Source: Ornithinimicrobium tianjinense
GTDB lineage: Bacteria > Actinomycetota > Actinomycetes > Actinomycetales > Dermatophilaceae
Assembly: GCF_014636495.1 (NCBI RefSeq)
Contig: NZ_BMEM01000001.1
Location: 542,195-606,194, forward strand
DNA: 64,000 nucleotides
Direction of reading: 5' to 3'
Position numbers and translations under genes: made by a program. Positions 16,595 to 24,341 of the stretch are shown here, in pieces. The notes beneath the pieces are model-generated. The model was given only the letters and a program-made list of their open reading frames with translations. It did not search any database and was not told the origin of the DNA. Every line of letters starts with the position of its first letter. Position 1 is the first letter of the stretch.

Positions 16595-17740
16595 ATGGAC
16601 CTTGTCGAGCTGCGGGGCCTGGTCCCTGCGGTGGTCGGCGTCCTCGTCCGACGCGGGGCAGACTTCGCGTCGGCCGAGGACGCCGTGCAGGAGGCGCTCA
16701 TCCGGGCGCTCGCCGCCTGGCCGCACGACCCCCCGCGCGATCCCAAGGCCTGGTTGGTCACGGCGGCGTGGCGCAGCTTCGTCGACTGGGCCCGCTCCGA
16801 CGCCGCGCGCCGCGCGCGGGAGGCGCGACTGCATACCGAACCCCCTCCGGGGGAGGTGTCGTCGGTCGACGACACGCTGCGGCTCTACCTGCTGTGCGCG
16901 CACCCGTCCCTGAGCCCGACCTCCGCGATCGCCCTGACGCTGCGGGCGGTCGGCGGCCTCACCACCCGGCAGATCGCCGAGGCCTACCTCGTGCCCGAGG
17001 CCACGATGGCCCAGCGGATCAGCCGGGCCAAGGCACGTCTGGCCGACGTCGAGATCGCGGACGGGTCGCGCGACCTGGGTACGGTGCTCCACACGCTCTA
17101 CCTCGTCTTCAACGAGGGCTACTCCGGCTCGATCGACCTCGCGGCGGAGGCGATGCGGCTCGCCCGACAGCTCGCGACCCGCACCGAGGAGCCGGAGGTG
17201 CTCGGCCTGCTGGCGCTCATGCTCCTGCACCACGCCCGTCGCCGGGCGCGCACCACCGCGGGCGGTCGGCTGGTGCCGCTGGCCGAGCAGGACCGGTCGC
17301 TCTGGGACACGGCGATGATCGCCGAGGGGGTCGCGCTGCTGCAGGCGGCGCTCGCGCGCGACCGGCTGGGGGAGTACCAGGCGCAGGCCGCGATCGCGGC
17401 CCTCCACGCCGACGCCCAGCGGGTCGAGGAGACCGACTGGGTGCAGATCGTCGAGTGGTATGACGAGCTCGTGCGCCTCTCCCCGTCCCCGGTCGCCCGG
17501 CTCAACCGGGCGGTCGCGGTCGGGGAGGCGGACGGAGCTGCGGCCGGTCTCGCCGAGCTGGCCAGGATCGAGGAGGGGGTGCCGCGCCGCACCGCGGTGG
17601 CGGCCTATCTACATACCCTGGCAGGGGAGACGGGGCTCGGCGCCGACCTCTATGCGCGCGCAGCCGCCGAGGCGAGAAGCACAGCCGAGCGGGACCACCT
17701 CACCAGGGAGGCTGCGCGTCTGCGGCAGCAGCTCGGCTGA
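16595..17740 (+). CDS. ECF42-type RNA polymerase sigma factor with C-terminal TPR-like extension
   Basis: This 381-aa sigma factor has region 2 (EDAVQEALIRALAAWP to WRSFVDWAR, about 30-70) and region 4 (LTLRAVGGLTTRQIAEAYLV to RISRAKARL, about 110-150). A roughly 230-residue helical C-terminal extension begins with LFNEGYSGS. That linker and extension, together with the upstream DGPF gene, define group ECF42. No anti-sigma factor is adjacent. The group is thought to be controlled by its own C-terminal domain rather than by a membrane anti-sigma factor. The predicted recognition motif occurs upstream of the DGPF gene. Confidence 0.88.
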   Translation: MDLVELRGLVPAVVGVLVRRGADFASAEDAVQEALIRALAAWPHDPPRDPKAWLVTAAWRSFVDWARSDAARRAREARLHTEPPPGEVSSVDDTLRLYLLCAHPSLSPTSAIALTLRAVGGLTTRQIAEAYLVPEATMAQRISRAKARLADVEIADGSRDLGTVLHTLYLVFNEGYSGSIDLAAEAMRLARQLATRTEEPEVLGLLALMLLHHARRRARTTAGGRLVPLAEQDRSLWDTAMIAEGVALLQAALARDRLGEYQAQAAIAALHADAQRVEETDWVQIVEWYDELVRLSPSPVARLNRAVAVGEADGAAAGLAELARIEEGVPRRTAVAAYLHTLAGETGLGADLYARAAAEARSTAERDHLTREAARLRQQLG

Positions 17741-17808
17741 CCGGTCGACCGGCTGGGCGTGCTGGGTGCTGTCGGACGCCTCGCCGAGCAGACGGGCGAC
17801 CGGCTGGC

Positions 17809-17814
17809 TAGCGT
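17809..17814 (+). promoter_or_regulatory. -10 box of a leaderless promoter
   Basis: TAGCGT fits TANNNT and ends seven bases before the ATG at 17822, which has no ribosome binding site. This is the usual arrangement of leaderless actinobacterial genes. Confidence 0.4.
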
Positions 17815-17821
17815 GGCGTTC

Positions 17822-18058
17822 ATGAGCGATCAGCAGAGCAGCCCCGGGCCGGAGGAGGCCGACGCGCGCCAGCAGGCCGCGGAGTACGTGGTGGAGCGGG
17901 TCGAGAGCTGGGACGAGGGCGCCGAGCCCGAGACCGTCCGCGAGGATCTCGAGGAGGGCATGGCCGAGGCGGAGGTGGACGTGCCGGAGGAGGAGCTGGA
18001 CCGCATGGCCGACGACATCCACCGCGACGGCAGCACGGACGCCCCCGACGTGGAGTGA
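17822..18058 (+). CDS. Small acidic hypothetical protein
   Basis: This 78-aa, strongly acidic protein (about one third Asp/Glu) has no hydrophobic segment and probably two helices: ADARQQAAEYVVERVESW and a Glu-rich second part (EEGMAEAEVDVPEEELD). I do not recognise the family. The start at 17822 is preferred because a TAGCGT box precedes it and the part of the open frame upstream of it looks non-coding. Its stop overlaps the start of a metallophosphoesterase by GTGA, so the two are co-translated. Confidence 0.65.
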   Translation: MSDQQSSPGPEEADARQQAAEYVVERVESWDEGAEPETVREDLEEGMAEAEVDVPEEELDRMADDIHRDGSTDAPDVE

Positions 18059-18396
18059 GCCAGGGCCTGCGACTGGTGATGCTGGCTGACACCCATGTGC
18101 CGGCGCGAGCCCGGCAGCTCCCGACCGAGGTGTGGGACGAGGTCGAGCGGGCCGACGTCGTCCTGCACGCCGGCGACTGGGTCACGCCGCTCCTGCTGGA
18201 CGAGCTCGAGGCGCGCTCGGCGCGGCTGGTCGGCGTGTGGGGCCACAGCCACATCCCCTGGGACACCGAGCACGAGGGACTCCGCCTGCTCAACCCGGGC
18301 TCGCCCACCGACCGCCGGCGCGAGCCGTACCGGACCTTCCTGACCTGCACCGTGGCTGACGGTGTGCTGCGCGACGTCACCCTGCACCGGCTCTGA
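18055..18396 (+). CDS. Shortened YfcE-type metallophosphoesterase
   Basis: This 113-aa protein shows the YfcE/MJ0936 phosphodiesterase motifs ADTHVPARA (about 11-19), LHAGDW (about 39-44), a GHSHIPW metal-binding block and LLNPGSPTDRR near the end. Family members are about 155-170 aa and have a GNCD/GNND motif and a GHG motif in between. Here roughly 45-50 residues are missing between LEARSARLVG and VWGHSHIP, so the usual metal-bridging Asn and one His are absent. The frame is otherwise clean. It may be an inactive or altered enzyme, or the product of an in-frame deletion. The GTG start overlaps the previous gene. Confidence 0.75.
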   Translation: MSQGLRLVMLADTHVPARARQLPTEVWDEVERADVVLHAGDWVTPLLLDELEARSARLVGVWGHSHIPWDTEHEGLRLLNPGSPTDRRREPYRTFLTCTVADGVLRDVTLHRL

Positions 18397-18495
18397 GGGC
18401 GCTCTCAGCAGCCGGTGGCGGTAGACGCTGCAGGCCGGGCTCGCCAGCTCTAGAGTGCCGTCGTCCCCCCTCGCGACGACGAAAGACACCCTCTG

Positions 18496-20277
18496 ATGCC
18501 TTCCGCCCGACTGACCGCCTCCGGCGTGGCTTTGGCCCTCGTGCTGGCGCCCGCTGTGGCCTCCGCCGCCGGCCCGCAGGGCCCCGGCCAGGACGCCCAC
18601 GACCTCGACCTGACCCTGCTGGCGACGACCGACATGCACGGTCGCGTCCTCAACTGGGACTACTTCAAGGACGCCACCTACACCGAACGCTCCGGCGACA
18701 CCGTCGGCCTCGCCAAGGTCGCCTCGGTCGTCGACCAGGTCCGCACCGAGGTGGGCGACGACAGCCTGCTGGTCGTCGACAACGGCGACGCCATCCAGGG
18801 CACGCCGCTGACCTACTACTACGCCAAGGTCGAGCCGGTCGCCGAGACGGGCGAGGACCACCCGATGGCGACGGCATACAATCAGATCGGGTATGACGCG
18901 CAGGTCGTGGGCAACCACGAGTTCAACTACGGGCTGGATCACCTGCGCGCCTACGAGGGCGACCTGGCCATGCCGCTGCTGGGCGCCAACGTCGTCGACG
19001 CGCAGACCGGCGAGCCGTGGCTCGAGCCGTGGACGATGGTCACCAAGAAGGTCGAGGGCCACAAGCCCGTCAAGGTCGGCATCCTCGGGCTCACGACGCC
19101 GGGCTCGGCGATCTGGGACAAGGGGGTGGTCGAGGGCACCCTGGAGTTCCGCGACATGGTCGAGACTGCCGCGGAGTACGTCCCGCAGATGCGGGCGGCC
19201 GGCGCGGACGTCGTGGTCGTGCTCTCGCACGCCGGCAAGGGTCCATCCTCCTACGACACCTCCCTGCTGCCGCCGGAGAACCCCTCCGACGTCATCGCCC
19301 GTACTGTCCCGGGCATCGACGTCATGGTCGTGGGGCACACCCACCGCGACGTCCCCCAGGAGGTCATCCACAACGAGGTGACCGGCGAACCGGTGCTGCT
19401 CACCCAGCCCTACCGCTGGGGCGGCACCGTCACTCGCGTCGACCTCGACCTGGAGAAGTCCCGCGGTCAGTGGGACGTCAAGGACGCTGCGGGTATGGCG
19501 TACCGCACCCGGGACTTCGTCGAGGACCCCGCGGTGGTGGCCGCCGCGGCGCAGGCGCACGGCAGGACCGTTGACTACGTGAACCAGGTCGTCGCGACGG
19601 CGACCGAGGAGATGTCCGGTGCGGAGTCCTTCTGGAAGGACACGGCGATCGTCGACTTCATCCAGCACGTGCAGACCGAGACGGTCGACCAGGCCCTCGA
19701 GGGCACGGCCTACGCTGACGTGCCTGTGCTGTCGATCGCCGCACCGTTCTCGCGGACCGCGCTGTTCCCGGCCGGTGACGTGACGATCCGCGACATGGCC
19801 GGCCTGTACATCTACGACAACACGCTGGAGGCCGTGACGATGACGGGCGCGCAGGTGCGGGACTACCTGGAGTACTCCGCCAAGTACTTCGCCACCGTGC
19901 CGGCGGGGGAGTCCTTCGACCCCGCCAGCGACGTCAACGCCGACGGCACCCCGGACTACAACTACGACATGCTCTCCGGCGTCTCCTACGAGCTGGACCT
20001 GTCGCAGCCGGTCGGAGACCGCGTCGAGAACCTCGCGCTGGCCGACGGCACCCCGGTGACCGACGACATGGAATTCGTCGTCGCGGTCAACAACTACCGG
20101 CGCTCCGGCGGCGGTGCCTTCCCGCACGTGTCCACCGCGCCGGTCGTCTACAACGAGCAGCAGGAGATCCGTCAGCTGCTCATCGACTGGGCCTCCGCGC
20201 GCGGGGTCATCGACCCGGCTGACTTCTCGGTCGAGAACTGGTGGCTCACCGTCGCGGACGTGCCCGTGGCCCCGTGA
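18496..20277 (+). CDS. Secreted 5'-nucleotidase / 2',3'-cyclic phosphodiesterase family protein
   Basis: This 593-aa exported protein has a signal peptide (cleavage near ASAAGPQ, about residue 25). It carries the metallophosphatase domain motifs ATTDMHGR, DNGDAIQGTP, VGNHEFNYG, SHAGKG and GHTHRD, which supply the two-metal ligands. A 5'-nucleotidase C-terminal domain (about 360-560) contains NNYRRSGGG. The N-terminal layout DMHGRVLNWDYFKD is closer to CpdB-like cyclic-nucleotide phosphodiesterases than to UshA. It probably scavenges phosphate or nucleosides outside the cell. No cell-wall sorting signal or C-terminal membrane segment is seen. TAGAGT at 18451-18456 may be its -10 box, and a 15-bp hairpin terminates it. 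Confidence 0.9.
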   Translation: MPSARLTASGVALALVLAPAVASAAGPQGPGQDAHDLDLTLLATTDMHGRVLNWDYFKDATYTERSGDTVGLAKVASVVDQVRTEVGDDSLLVVDNGDAIQGTPLTYYYAKVEPVAETGEDHPMATAYNQIGYDAQVVGNHEFNYGLDHLRAYEGDLAMPLLGANVVDAQTGEPWLEPWTMVTKKVEGHKPVKVGILGLTTPGSAIWDKGVVEGTLEFRDMVETAAEYVPQMRAAGADVVVVLSHAGKGPSSYDTSLLPPENPSDVIARTVPGIDVMVVGHTHRDVPQEVIHNEVTGEPVLLTQPYRWGGTVTRVDLDLEKSRGQWDVKDAAGMAYRTRDFVEDPAVVAAAAQAHGRTVDYVNQVVATATEEMSGAESFWKDTAIVDFIQHVQTETVDQALEGTAYADVPVLSIAAPFSRTALFPAGDVTIRDMAGLYIYDNTLEAVTMTGAQVRDYLEYSAKYFATVPAGESFDPASDVNADGTPDYNYDMLSGVSYELDLSQPVGDRVENLALADGTPVTDDMEFVVAVNNYRRSGGGAFPHVSTAPVVYNEQQEIRQLLIDWASARGVIDPADFSVENWWLTVADVPVAP

Positions 20278-20295
20278 CCTGACGCCCTCGCGACG

Positions 20296-20329
20296 AGGAC
20301 GCCCGGCCGCCTGCGCGGCCGGGCGTCCT
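20296..20329. terminator. Strong bidirectional terminator
   Basis: A perfect 15-bp stem (20296-20310 with 20315-20329) and a 4-nt loop lie between the stop of the nucleotidase gene and the stop of the convergent monooxygenase-fold gene. Confidence 0.85.
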
Positions 20330-20342
20330 GCCGTCGGGGAGC

Positions 20343-20672
20343 TCAGTCGATCCGCAGCTCGCCCATCGGCTCCCAGCCGTTTCCCTCCACCTGGCGGGAG
20401 ACGATCTTGGGGGTGGCGCTCAGGTGCGGCCGCATGGCCTCGATTCCCTCGGAGAAGTGTGGGCTCGCGACGTGCGCGGCGGCGCCCTCGTCGGTGAAGG
20501 CCTCCACCAGCACGAACTCGTGCGGGTCCTCGACGCTGCGGGACCACTCGAAGAAGAGGTTCCCCTCCTCGGAGCGGCAGTCGGAGGTGTAGTCGGCCAC
20601 GACGTCCATCCAGGTGTCGACGGACCCGGGCCTGACAGGGAACTTGACCACGATGAAGTACATACCCGGCAT
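20343..20672 (-). CDS. Antibiotic biosynthesis monooxygenase (ABM) fold protein, YgiN-like
   Basis: This 109-aa dimeric ferredoxin-like protein matches the ABM/quinol monooxygenase group. It starts with YFIVVKFPVRPG, has the conserved middle CRSEEGNLFFEWSRS and the block FVLVEAFTDEGAAAHVASPHF. Such small proteins act on quinols or related aromatic substrates without a cofactor, or serve as uncharacterised dimers. The start is uncertain: ATG 20672 (MPGM) or ATG 20663 both fit, and a longer form from 20699 is possible. The gene is alone, facing the nucleotidase gene. Confidence 0.75.
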   Translation of the reverse strand: MPGMYFIVVKFPVRPGSVDTWMDVVADYTSDCRSEEGNLFFEWSRSVEDPHEFVLVEAFTDEGAAAHVASPHFSEGIEAMRPHLSATPKIVSRQVEGNGWEPMGELRID

Positions 20673-20804
20673 GGTGTCGAGCGGTCGACCGGTCCGCAAC
20701 CGGACCCTCTGCGCGCCGCATCCGTAGAACTACCCATGTCCTCGGGCGGGCGCCGACTGCTAGACCAGCAGGGACAGGTCCGGAAGCGATGCGGGGAGCG
20801 TGAC

Positions 20805-22445
20805 ATGAACAGTGGGACCACGACACGGCCGTTGATCCTGGTGCGCGGGTTCGGCGGGCTCGACGTCGGCAGCGAGCAGGCCAACGCTTACCAGGGGTTC
20901 AACGAGGGCACGGTCTATCCGGGCCGGCGTGGCGACAACTTCATCTACGAGGGCTTCCTCCTGCGCGCGATGAAGTCGACCGACTACCCCTACCGCGACG
21001 CGACCAACGTGGTCGGCTACTACGCCTCGCCCGTCTCCGCGCTCGAGGAGGCCGACGGGTGGGGGCCCGCGGAGACCGGGGGCACCGTGGTCATCGACCA
21101 GGCGGTCGCCCGGCGCGTCCTGCGCGACGCGGCGTTGGGCACCCTGTGGGTCTACCGGTTCTACGACCTCACGCCCCGCTCCCTGGCCCGCTACGGCGAG
21201 GGGCTCGTCCGCCTGATCTCGCTCATCCGCAAGGCGGTCGAGCGGCACGAGCCGGGCTCCTTCGACGGGGTCGACCTCGTGTGCCACAGCATGGGCGGGC
21301 TCGTCATGCGTGAGGCGCTCCTGGCGATGGACGCGCAGGAGAAGGGATCGGCGAGGCTTCTGGTGAACCGCGTCGTCACCCTCGGCACCCCGCACCGCGG
21401 CATCGCCTTCCAGGGCATGCCGCGCTGGCTCCTCGAGGCCCTGCCCGGGGCCAGGGACGGCTCGGACGAGCTGGCCGGCTTCTCACCGGACAGCACGAGG
21501 TTCCTCCAGATCGAGAAGGTCTTCCCCGTCGACCGGATCCTCACGGTGATCGGCACCAACTACCGGACCTACAACGTCCGGGCCTCCAGCGTGCTCAACC
21601 GCCTGTCCACGCTCCTCGACGAGGGGACGCTGGCGACCAACCGCAGCGACGGCCTGGTCAAGCAGGCGGCCGCACAGCTGCCGGGCGCCCCGAGGACGTT
21701 CGTGCACAAGAGCCACGGCGGCGCCGACTCGGTCGTGAACTCGCGCGAGACCTACGAGATCGCGATGCGCTTCCTGCACGGCACGCACAAGGTCTCGCTC
21801 TGGATGGAGGAGGCCGAGATCACGCGGGGCAAGGACTGGTTCGGCGACAGCGAGTTCTACTTCGGCGTGAGCATCAAGCCGCGCTACGTCGACTTCGAGC
21901 TGTTCCACCAGAGCGCCGAGGCCGAGAACTGCTACGGCCCGTTCCACAAGGCCGATCTCTCCGACGACCTGGGCGACCTGGAGGTCGAGCTGAGGAAGCC
22001 GCTGGCCGCCCCCGGCGACCGGACCACCGGTTGGGCCGGGCGGGACCGGCTGATCTGGGAGGGGTGGATCGACGGCCGCGCGACGCCGTCAGAGCAGGCC
22101 TACGGGATGGTGTTCCGCCTCGATGTCTACGTGGGCGAGAGGGACAGCCGGGGGATCGGCTTCTCCGACAACGTCATCTTCCGCAAGCAGTACTACGTCC
22201 AGGTCTTCCCCGGCACCCACGCCGAGCTCTTCCTGCACACCGGTGAGGAGTACCTCGGGCAGCGGGAGCCCAAGGACGCCGCGGCGCTGCTGGAGATCGC
22301 GGCCTCTCAGGCCCACCTCGGCACGAAGGCGCCGGTCCAGCACCTGGAGGAGGTCCGGTCGCGTCCGGGCTGGTTGTTCGAGGTCGGGGGCACCGGCTTC
22401 CGCGCGACGATGCGGGTCGCGATCGCCGCCAACCGGGAGAGCTGA
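20805..22445 (+). CDS. Lipase-like alpha/beta hydrolase with C-terminal beta domain
   Basis: This 546-aa protein begins with ILVRGFGG, an oxyanion-type loop. It has the nucleophile elbow VCHSMGGLV with Ser162, then TLGTPHRG, which is typical of PGAP1/triacylglycerol-lipase-like hydrolases. Around 290-310 the KSHGGADS segment may carry the catalytic His. The last 200 residues (from KVSLWMEEAEI) look beta-rich and unrelated to the hydrolase core. There is no signal peptide or membrane segment. The ATG at 20805 has GGGGAG 7 bp upstream. It faces a PAAR/gpV spike pair 26 bp downstream, so an effector role is conceivable but unproven. Confidence 0.72.
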   Translation: MNSGTTTRPLILVRGFGGLDVGSEQANAYQGFNEGTVYPGRRGDNFIYEGFLLRAMKSTDYPYRDATNVVGYYASPVSALEEADGWGPAETGGTVVIDQAVARRVLRDAALGTLWVYRFYDLTPRSLARYGEGLVRLISLIRKAVERHEPGSFDGVDLVCHSMGGLVMREALLAMDAQEKGSARLLVNRVVTLGTPHRGIAFQGMPRWLLEALPGARDGSDELAGFSPDSTRFLQIEKVFPVDRILTVIGTNYRTYNVRASSVLNRLSTLLDEGTLATNRSDGLVKQAAAQLPGAPRTFVHKSHGGADSVVNSRETYEIAMRFLHGTHKVSLWMEEAEITRGKDWFGDSEFYFGVSIKPRYVDFELFHQSAEAENCYGPFHKADLSDDLGDLEVELRKPLAAPGDRTTGWAGRDRLIWEGWIDGRATPSEQAYGMVFRLDVYVGERDSRGIGFSDNVIFRKQYYVQVFPGTHAELFLHTGEEYLGQREPKDAAALLEIAASQAHLGTKAPVQHLEEVRSRPGWLFEVGGTGFRATMRVAIAANRES

Positions 22446-22471
22446 GCGGTCCGGCGAGGCGGGCCGACGGC

Positions 22472-22753
22472 TCAGCAGCCGACCAGCACCGTCGGCACCC
22501 CACGGACGACGACGGCTCCACAGGCAAGCGGATCGCCGGTGCGCGCGACGGGCCGACCGCCCACGAGCACCGTCGCGCTGCCCCGGACCACGGGCTGAGG
22601 ACCGGGGAGGGCGGGGTGCGCCAGGCCCGGACACAGCACGACGTCCCCCACCGTGGCCGCGGGCAACCCGCCGACGAGGACCGTGCTGACCCCGGGTCCG
22701 ACGACGACTCCGCCGTGGGAGGTCGTGTCCCCGACGCGGGCGACGGACGGCAT
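22472..22753 (-). CDS. PAAR-domain spike-tip protein
   Basis: This 93-aa protein is almost all PAAR repeat: VARVGDTTSHGG, STVLVGGLPAATVGD, then SATVLVGGRPVARTGD and a C-terminal TVLVGC. His and Cys residues (TSHGG, LCPGLAH, ACG) can bind the tip metal. PAAR proteins cap the spike of type VI secretion, phage tails and extracellular contractile injection systems. It starts 10 bp after the gpV-like gene and is co-transcribed with it. There is no fused effector domain. No sheath, tube, baseplate wedge or ClpV/AAA gene is in the window. Confidence 0.82.
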   Translation of the reverse strand: MPSVARVGDTTSHGGVVVGPGVSTVLVGGLPAATVGDVVLCPGLAHPALPGPQPVVRGSATVLVGGRPVARTGDPLACGAVVVRGVPTVLVGC

Positions 22754-22763
22754 ACCCGGTCCC

Positions 22764-23237
22764 TCAGTTGATCCGCACGAGGGCGCCCGTGACGGACACC
22801 GTCGCGGCCGACCGGAGGTCCAGCGGCGCGGCGGCGCTGACGTCCATCGGCCCGGCCGAGCGCAGGGTGACGCCGTCGCGACGGAGGGTGAGGGACGCGG
22901 AGCCGTCGGCGAGCTCGAGGGTGATGCCCTCCTCGGCGATCGTGATGCGGTGGCCGGCGTGGGTGATCTGGAGCTGCTGGTCGGGCGTCGCCGGTGTCGC
23001 GACGCGGCCCAGCACGACAGGCCGGTCAGGGTCGCCGTCCTCGAACCCGAGGAAGACCACCTCGTCGACGTCCGGGAGCGGCGCGCCGCCCGTCGCCCCG
23101 AGCGGCGAGCAGACGGGCGCCCAGGCCTGGTACGTGCCCTGGCCGACGGTGTAGCTGACGCGCACACGGCCCTGGTCCGTGGGGTCGGCCGTGTCATTGA
23201 CGGTGGCGCGCAGGAGGCCACGCTGAGGAGGAGCCAT
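22764..23237 (-). CDS. gpV/VgrG-like baseplate spike protein (OB fold plus short beta-helix)
   Basis: This 157-aa protein resembles phage baseplate assembly protein V and the central OB domain of VgrG. GRVRVSYTV, WAPVCSPLGATGG, DVDEVVFLGFEDGDPDRPVVLGR and the final repetitive DGSASLTLRRDGVTL / SAAAPLDLRSAATVS, which would form the trimeric beta-helix needle. The gp27-like N-domain of full VgrG is missing, as in eCIS and phage spikes. The ATG at 23237 is preferred over 23273 because the extra residues are basic and unstructured. A PAAR gene follows directly. I regard the pair as a spike module without visible machinery. Confidence 0.78.
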   Translation of the reverse strand: MAPPQRGLLRATVNDTADPTDQGRVRVSYTVGQGTYQAWAPVCSPLGATGGAPLPDVDEVVFLGFEDGDPDRPVVLGRVATPATPDQQLQITHAGHRITIAEEGITLELADGSASLTLRRDGVTLRSAGPMDVSAAAPLDLRSAATVSVTGALVRIN

Positions 23238-23285
23238 GGCCCATCGTGCCGCGCGGAGGGGCCGGCGCGCCATACCGGACGGAGG

Positions 23286-24020
23286 TCAGGCCGCGGGCGC
23301 GGCTGAGCGGTCCCGCCGCATCGCCCGGGCGAGCAGCGGCCCGGTGACGATGAGGGTGAGCCAGACGATGCTGATGACGATGATCTCGAAGCTGTCGGCT
23401 CGGTCGCGGCCTCGGATCAGGGTGACCACGACCAGCGACCCGGCCACCGCGCCCGCGGCTGCGGCGAAGATCCAGCGGGCCACGGCCTCCGCGCGCGAGG
23501 TGCGCGACAGCGTGGGCACGAGGGCCAGGAAGACCAGGCTCATGAGCAGGTAGCCGAGCTCCTCCAGCGCGATGAAGACTCCGTGCGGGTTGTACTGGGT
23601 GAAGAGGGCGTAGCCCTCGAGCTCGCCGCGCTCCAGGCTCAGCGGCAGCACGGTGGCCTGGACGTAGTAGTCGATGAGCAGGACCGCCGCCGCCACGCCG
23701 GCGAGCGTGAGCGCGAGCGTCCCGAAGACCTTCCGGTCTGCCGGTGCGCGGTGGTTGAGCACCGCGACGAAGGCTACGAAGAGCACCATCAGCGCCATCG
23801 CCGGGAACATCCAGTAGTAGTCGCCCGGCCACTGCGCGAGGATCGTCGGGTCGGTGAACGGGTAGGGCACCCGGTCCGGGAGCGCGGTGAGCGCGAGGAC
23901 GAAGGTGAGGAGCGTCATACCCGAGGTGGCGAGCGCGACGACCGGACCGAACCATCCGGCTGCGCGGGAGCCGCTGGCAGGTGTGTGTCCATGCGGGGAA
24001 GTGCTCGTGCTGACGGTCAT
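23286..24020 (-). CDS. Multi-pass membrane protein of unknown function
   Basis: This 244-aa protein has about six hydrophobic segments (roughly 25-45, 66-87, 98-118, 146-168, 180-200 and 208-228) after a Ser/Thr/His-rich N-terminus. A conserved-looking loop reads YPFTDPTILAQWPGDYYWMFP, and another reads LFTQYNPHGVFIALEELGY. I recognise a family of actinobacterial membrane proteins of this layout but no function. The ATG at 24020 is the only sensible start. It lies just upstream of the gpV-like gene on the same strand with a 48-bp gap, so co-transcription is possible. Confidence 0.7.
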   Translation of the reverse strand: MTVSTSTSPHGHTPASGSRAAGWFGPVVALATSGMTLLTFVLALTALPDRVPYPFTDPTILAQWPGDYYWMFPAMALMVLFVAFVAVLNHRAPADRKVFGTLALTLAGVAAAVLLIDYYVQATVLPLSLERGELEGYALFTQYNPHGVFIALEELGYLLMSLVFLALVPTLSRTSRAEAVARWIFAAAAGAVAGSLVVVTLIRGRDRADSFEIIVISIVWLTLIVTGPLLARAMRRDRSAAPAA

Positions 24021-24095
24021 GCCGGTCCCCTTTGCTCTCTCCTCCGACCGTAGCGCCGCTGCGTGCGGGCTGGGGAGGGAGCTCGTTCTCCCGAG

Positions 24096-24186
24096 GTATG
24101 GCGTGCGTCACCCACTCACGTGAGCGGGTTGGGACCGCCCTGTCGGCGTATGGCGTGCGTGAGCCACTCATGTGAGTGGGCTGGGA
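24096..24186. repeat. Imperfect 39-bp direct repeat with internal palindromes
   Basis: Two 39-bp copies (24096-24134 and 24148-24186) differ at five positions and lie 52 bp apart. Each carries a dyad, CCACTCA-CG-TGAGCGG in the first and CCACTCA-TG-TGAGTGG in the second. They occupy the gap between the membrane protein gene and the decayed LivF/IclR fragments. Confidence 0.7.
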
Positions 24187-24189
24187 GTC

Positions 24190-24320
24190 TCACGCCCCCA
24201 GGCAGGCCTCCTGCGCACGGGGGTCCATCTCGAGCTCGCCGACCGGCCCGTCGAGGACCACCTTTCCTCGGCCCAGGACGTAGCCGCGCTGCGACAGTCC
24301 GCTGACGCCGGCGCCGGGAT
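24190..24320 (-). pseudogene. Remnant of a LivF-type ABC transporter ATPase (C-terminus)
   Basis: Reading minus-strand from about 24303 to the stop at 24190-24192 gives SGLSQRGYVLGRGKVVLDGP followed by VGEL, DPRAQEACLGA and a stop. This is the typical C-terminal end of branched-chain amino-acid-type (LivF) ATPases (GYVLETGRVVLEGP). The ATPase core upstream is absent, and the reading frame runs into IclR-like sequence instead. It is therefore a fragment left by deletion. Confidence 0.6.
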
Positions 24321-24341
24321 TGACCCGGGCCGTCCGAGGCG

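Noticed and set aside
20805-23237. A complete type VI or extracellular contractile injection locus
   Set aside because: Only a spike and tip gene are present. No sheath, tube, baseplate wedge, AAA or measure gene can be found in the window.
24096-24186. Attachment sites of an integrated element
   Set aside because: The copies are 52 bp apart with no integrase, tRNA or cargo between them.
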